This document shows positions 21,828-23,841 of a stretch of 23,841 bases of DNA, in pieces. Position 1 is the stretch's first letter, and each line of letters starts with the position of its first letter. The position numbers and the translations under genes are program-made. The stretch is taken from contig JAEXLC010000024.1 in the NCBI GenBank assembly GCA_023445495.1, forward strand, positions 1-23,841, in the 5' to 3' direction. This DNA comes from Pseudomonadota bacterium (lineage in GTDB: Bacteria > Pseudomonadota > Alphaproteobacteria > Sphingomonadales > Sphingomonadaceae). The notes beneath the pieces are model-generated. The model saw nothing but the letters and a program-made list of their open reading frames with translations, did not search any database and was not told where the DNA came from.

Positions 21828-23447
21828 ATGACACTGCGCATCGATCGCCGCTCGCTCATCCTCACCGGCACGCTTGGCCTTGGCGCGCTGGCCATCCCGG
21901 GCTTCGCGCTGGCGCAGAGCCTGGCGCGCGGCTTCACCCATTCGGTCGCCAGCGGCGAGCCGGGACCGGACACGATGCTGCTGTGGACGCGCTATGTGCC
22001 GGCCAGCGGCGGCCCGGTGAAGCTCAAGGCCGAGATCTCGCTGACCGAGGACTTTGCCAGGGTCGTCTCGGGCGGCGAGCAGATCACCGGCCCATGGCGC
22101 GATCACACCGCCAAGATCACGGTTGACGGGCTTGCCCCCGGCACCCGCTATTTCTACCGATTCGTGGCGCCGGATGGCAGCTTCTCGCCGGTCGGTCGGA
22201 CCAAGACGCTGCCGGTGGGCAACGTCGCGAAATACGGCATCGCGGTCTTCTCCTGCTCGAACATGCCGTTCGGCTATTTCAACGCCTATGGCCATGCCGC
22301 CGCCCGCGGCGACATCGACCTGTGGCTCCACCTCGGCGACTATCTCTACGAATATGCCAAGGGCGGCTATGCCCCGGCGGGCGGTGCGGTCGATGGCCGC
22401 TGGCCCGAGCCGGCGACCGAGATGATCCATCTCGCCGACTATCGCCTGCGCTATGCCAGTTATCGCTCGGATCCCGACCTCCAGGAGCTGCACCGGGTCA
22501 AGCCGATGCTCGTCCAGATGGACGATCACGAATCGGCCAATAACAGCCGCGAGATGAGCGCGCAGAACAACCAGCCGGGCGAAGCCGACTGGAATGATCG
22601 CAAGGCGGCGGCGCTCCAGGCGTTCAAGGAATGGATGCCGGTCTCGGAAACGCCCTGGGGCAGCTACGATATCGGCGGCCTCGCCACGCTGTTCCGCACC
22701 GAGAGCCGGCTGCTCTATCGCAGCGACGAGCCCGAGCTCGGCCCGCTGTTCCGCTCGGCCGACGCGCAAAAGGCGCTGATCGAGTTCCGCGACGGCGCGC
22801 TCCAGGATCCGGCGCGCACCATGCTCGGCACCGAGCAGGAAGCCTGGCTCGGCCATGCGCTCAAGAAGTCGGTGCGCGCGGGCCAGAAGTGGCAGGTCGT
22901 CAACTTCGGCACGATCATGGGCAAGCAGAGCGTCCCCGAGGACGCGCTGGGCTGGATCCGGCCCGATGCCCCGGCGCGGACGCGTGAATATGTCCAGGCC
23001 GGCGTGATGGCGAGCAAGCTCGGTGTTCCCTCGGATCTCGACAATTGGGGCGGCTTCCCTGCGGCGCGCGCGCGCTTCCTCAAGTCGGCGCAGGCGGCGA
23101 ACGCAAACCTGCTCGTGCTGTGCGGCGACAGCCACAATGCCTGGGCGTTCGACCTCGGCCAGGACGGCAAGCCCGCCGGCGTCGAGTTCGCCGGGCACGC
23201 CGTGAGCTCACCGGGCTATGAGAGCGCGATCGCCACCGATCCCAAGGTGGTCGCCGCAGCGCTCGTCGCCGCCAGCCCCGAGCTGAAATGGTGCGACACC
23301 AGCCGCCGCGGGTACATGGCGCTGACGCTCACGCCCGAAAAGGCGAGCAACGACTGGGTGATGATGGACACGATCACCCAGCGCTCGCTCAAGGCCAGCG
23401 TGGGCCACACGGCGACCGTAACGCGCGGTCGCAACGTGATGGCCTGA
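21828..23447 (+). CDS. phoD: PhoD-type alkaline phosphatase, Tat-exported
   Basis: A secreted phosphodiesterase/monoesterase that releases phosphate from organic esters. The 539-residue precursor begins with a twin-arginine signal ('RIDRRSLILTG', R7-R8) and likely cleavage after 'GFALA' (residue 29). A PhoD N-terminal Ig-like domain has 'FTHSVASGEPGPDTMLLWTR' and 'GLAPGTRYFYRFV'. The metallophosphatase core has 'SCSNMPFGYFNAYGHAAARG', 'LWLHLGDYLYEYAKGG', 'VQMDDHESANNSREM' and 'LCGDSHNAWAF'. ATG 21828 was chosen because it places the Tat motif at the extreme N-terminus. An open upstream stretch would bury it by 57 residues. It is divergent from the GT-C gene. No Pho-box was identified by eye in the 164-nt gap. 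Confidence 0.94.
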   Translation: MTLRIDRRSLILTGTLGLGALAIPGFALAQSLARGFTHSVASGEPGPDTMLLWTRYVPASGGPVKLKAEISLTEDFARVVSGGEQITGPWRDHTAKITVDGLAPGTRYFYRFVAPDGSFSPVGRTKTLPVGNVAKYGIAVFSCSNMPFGYFNAYGHAAARGDIDLWLHLGDYLYEYAKGGYAPAGGAVDGRWPEPATEMIHLADYRLRYASYRSDPDLQELHRVKPMLVQMDDHESANNSREMSAQNNQPGEADWNDRKAAALQAFKEWMPVSETPWGSYDIGGLATLFRTESRLLYRSDEPELGPLFRSADAQKALIEFRDGALQDPARTMLGTEQEAWLGHALKKSVRAGQKWQVVNFGTIMGKQSVPEDALGWIRPDAPARTREYVQAGVMASKLGVPSDLDNWGGFPAARARFLKSAQAANANLLVLCGDSHNAWAFDLGQDGKPAGVEFAGHAVSSPGYESAIATDPKVVAAALVAASPELKWCDTSRRGYMALTLTPEKASNDWVMMDTITQRSLKASVGHTATVTRGRNVMA

Positions 23448-23456
23448 ACCTCTTCC

Positions 23457-23559
23457 CCCTCTCCCCATCGGGGAGAGGGCCGGGGAGAGGGGCAGTGTGT
23501 CTTGAAGCGCGAGCGTTGGGAGCGGCTGCAAAGTCATGCCCCTCTCCCCGCAGGGGAGA
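23457..23559. repeat. Double-hairpin palindrome at the phoD 3' end
   Basis: CCCTCTCCCC (23457-23466) pairs with GGGGAGAGGG (23470-23479), a 10-bp stem with loop ATC starting 9 nt after the phoD stop. CGGGGAGAGGGGCA (23481-23494) is the inverse of TGCCCCTCTCCCCG (23537-23550). TCTCCCC (23543-23549) also pairs locally with GGGGAGA (23553-23559). It fills the gap between two converging genes and may terminate or protect both transcripts, though no T-run follows. Confidence 0.75.
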
Positions 23560-23562
23560 AGG

Positions 23563-23841
23563 CTATAGCAGCAGCGCAGCCGCCAGAATCACCGCTCCGC
23601 CAACCAGCGCGGCGGCAATCCACCCGGCACCCGCCCGGATCGCCGCCGCGGTCGCCGCATCGCCAGCCGGCTCCGCCTCGATCCGCCGGATCGCCGCGCG
23701 CACCAGCCGGGGCGCATCGTCGCCGAGTCCCGCCAGCGTCCAGGCGAGCATCCCGCCGCTTGCCGCCAGCCGGCCCGGCGCGAAGCGTTCCGCCACCAGC
23801 CGCGCCTCTGCCCGGCGGATCGCGCCCGACAGCTCGAAGCC
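23563..23841 (-). CDS. C-terminal fragment, possibly ABC1/UbiB-like
   Basis: Only the last 92 codons are in the window; the gene continues beyond the right edge. The visible part has a helical, Arg/Ala-rich stretch ('AERFAPGRLAASGGMLAWTL', 'APRLVRAAIRRIEAEP') and ends in a single membrane helix ('GWIAAALVGGAVILAAALLL') at the extreme C-terminus. The layout resembles the tail of ABC1/UbiB kinase-like proteins (a helix with 'PRLV..AIRRIE' followed by a C-terminal membrane segment). None of the diagnostic kinase motifs lie in view, so this is a weak guess. The gene converges with phoD. Confidence 0.5.
   Translation of the reverse strand, partial: GFELSGAIRRAEARLVAERFAPGRLAASGGMLAWTLAGLGDDAPRLVRAAIRRIEAEPAGDAATAAAIRAGAGWIAAALVGGAVILAAALLL

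Noticed and set aside
21744..23198. Long minus-strand open frame opposite phoD
   Set aside because: No recognisable motif, and phoD has an intact Tat signal and metal-site residues on the other strand.

Overview
The window is high-GC chromosomal DNA from an alphaproteobacterium, most likely a sphingomonad (Sphingomonas or a close relative). This is inferred from the aa3-type cytochrome oxidase gene order, a TonB-dependent receptor with a 'DEIVVTGRG' N-terminus, and several families of GC-rich intergenic palindromes. No species call is possible from sequence alone. I see no rRNA, tRNA, CRISPR array, transposase or phage gene.

Region 1 (35-9117, minus strand) is respiratory. Read in transcription order it holds ctaC and ctaD (oxidase subunits II and I), a strong intrinsic terminator, an AT-richer gene of unknown role with a HEPN-like R-x4-H motif, then ctaB (heme o synthase), a CoxF-like 55-residue membrane protein, ctaG (Cox11 copper chaperone), ctaE (subunit III), a DUF983 zinc-ribbon protein, SURF1, and finally thrC (threonine synthase). 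Together ctaB, coxF, ctaG and surf1 supply heme and copper insertion for the oxidase made by ctaC, ctaD and ctaE. The HEPN-like gene is the intruder.

Region 2 (9290-16124, plus strand) is a tightly packed run: pyrE, pdxJ, a 95-residue membrane protein, acpS, lepB, an AI-2E family transporter, a zeta-class GST (maiA-like) and a TonB-dependent receptor. Every junction is a 1-nt gap or a 1-4 nt stop/start overlap, so it reads as one translationally coupled operon. At the last junction a 108-nt nested palindrome sits in frame inside what looks like the receptor's original signal peptide.

Region 3 (16233-21663) looks like envelope glycoconjugate metabolism. A GT4 glycosyltransferase lies on the minus strand. 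Opposite it is a plus-strand trio: a multi-pass membrane protein, a secreted DUF2141 protein and a second GT4 enzyme. A GT-C family membrane glycosyltransferase then converges on the trio and overlaps its last gene by 64 nt.

Region 4 (21828-end) holds a Tat-exported PhoD-type phosphatase and the C-terminal end of a convergent gene, possibly of the ABC1/UbiB family, cut by the window edge.

The most unusual features are the in-frame palindrome in the receptor gene, the HEPN-like gene inside the oxidase locus, and three palindrome families whose long inverted-repeat arms are themselves hairpins. One of these is an 86-bp element present twice with identical arms and diverged centres.
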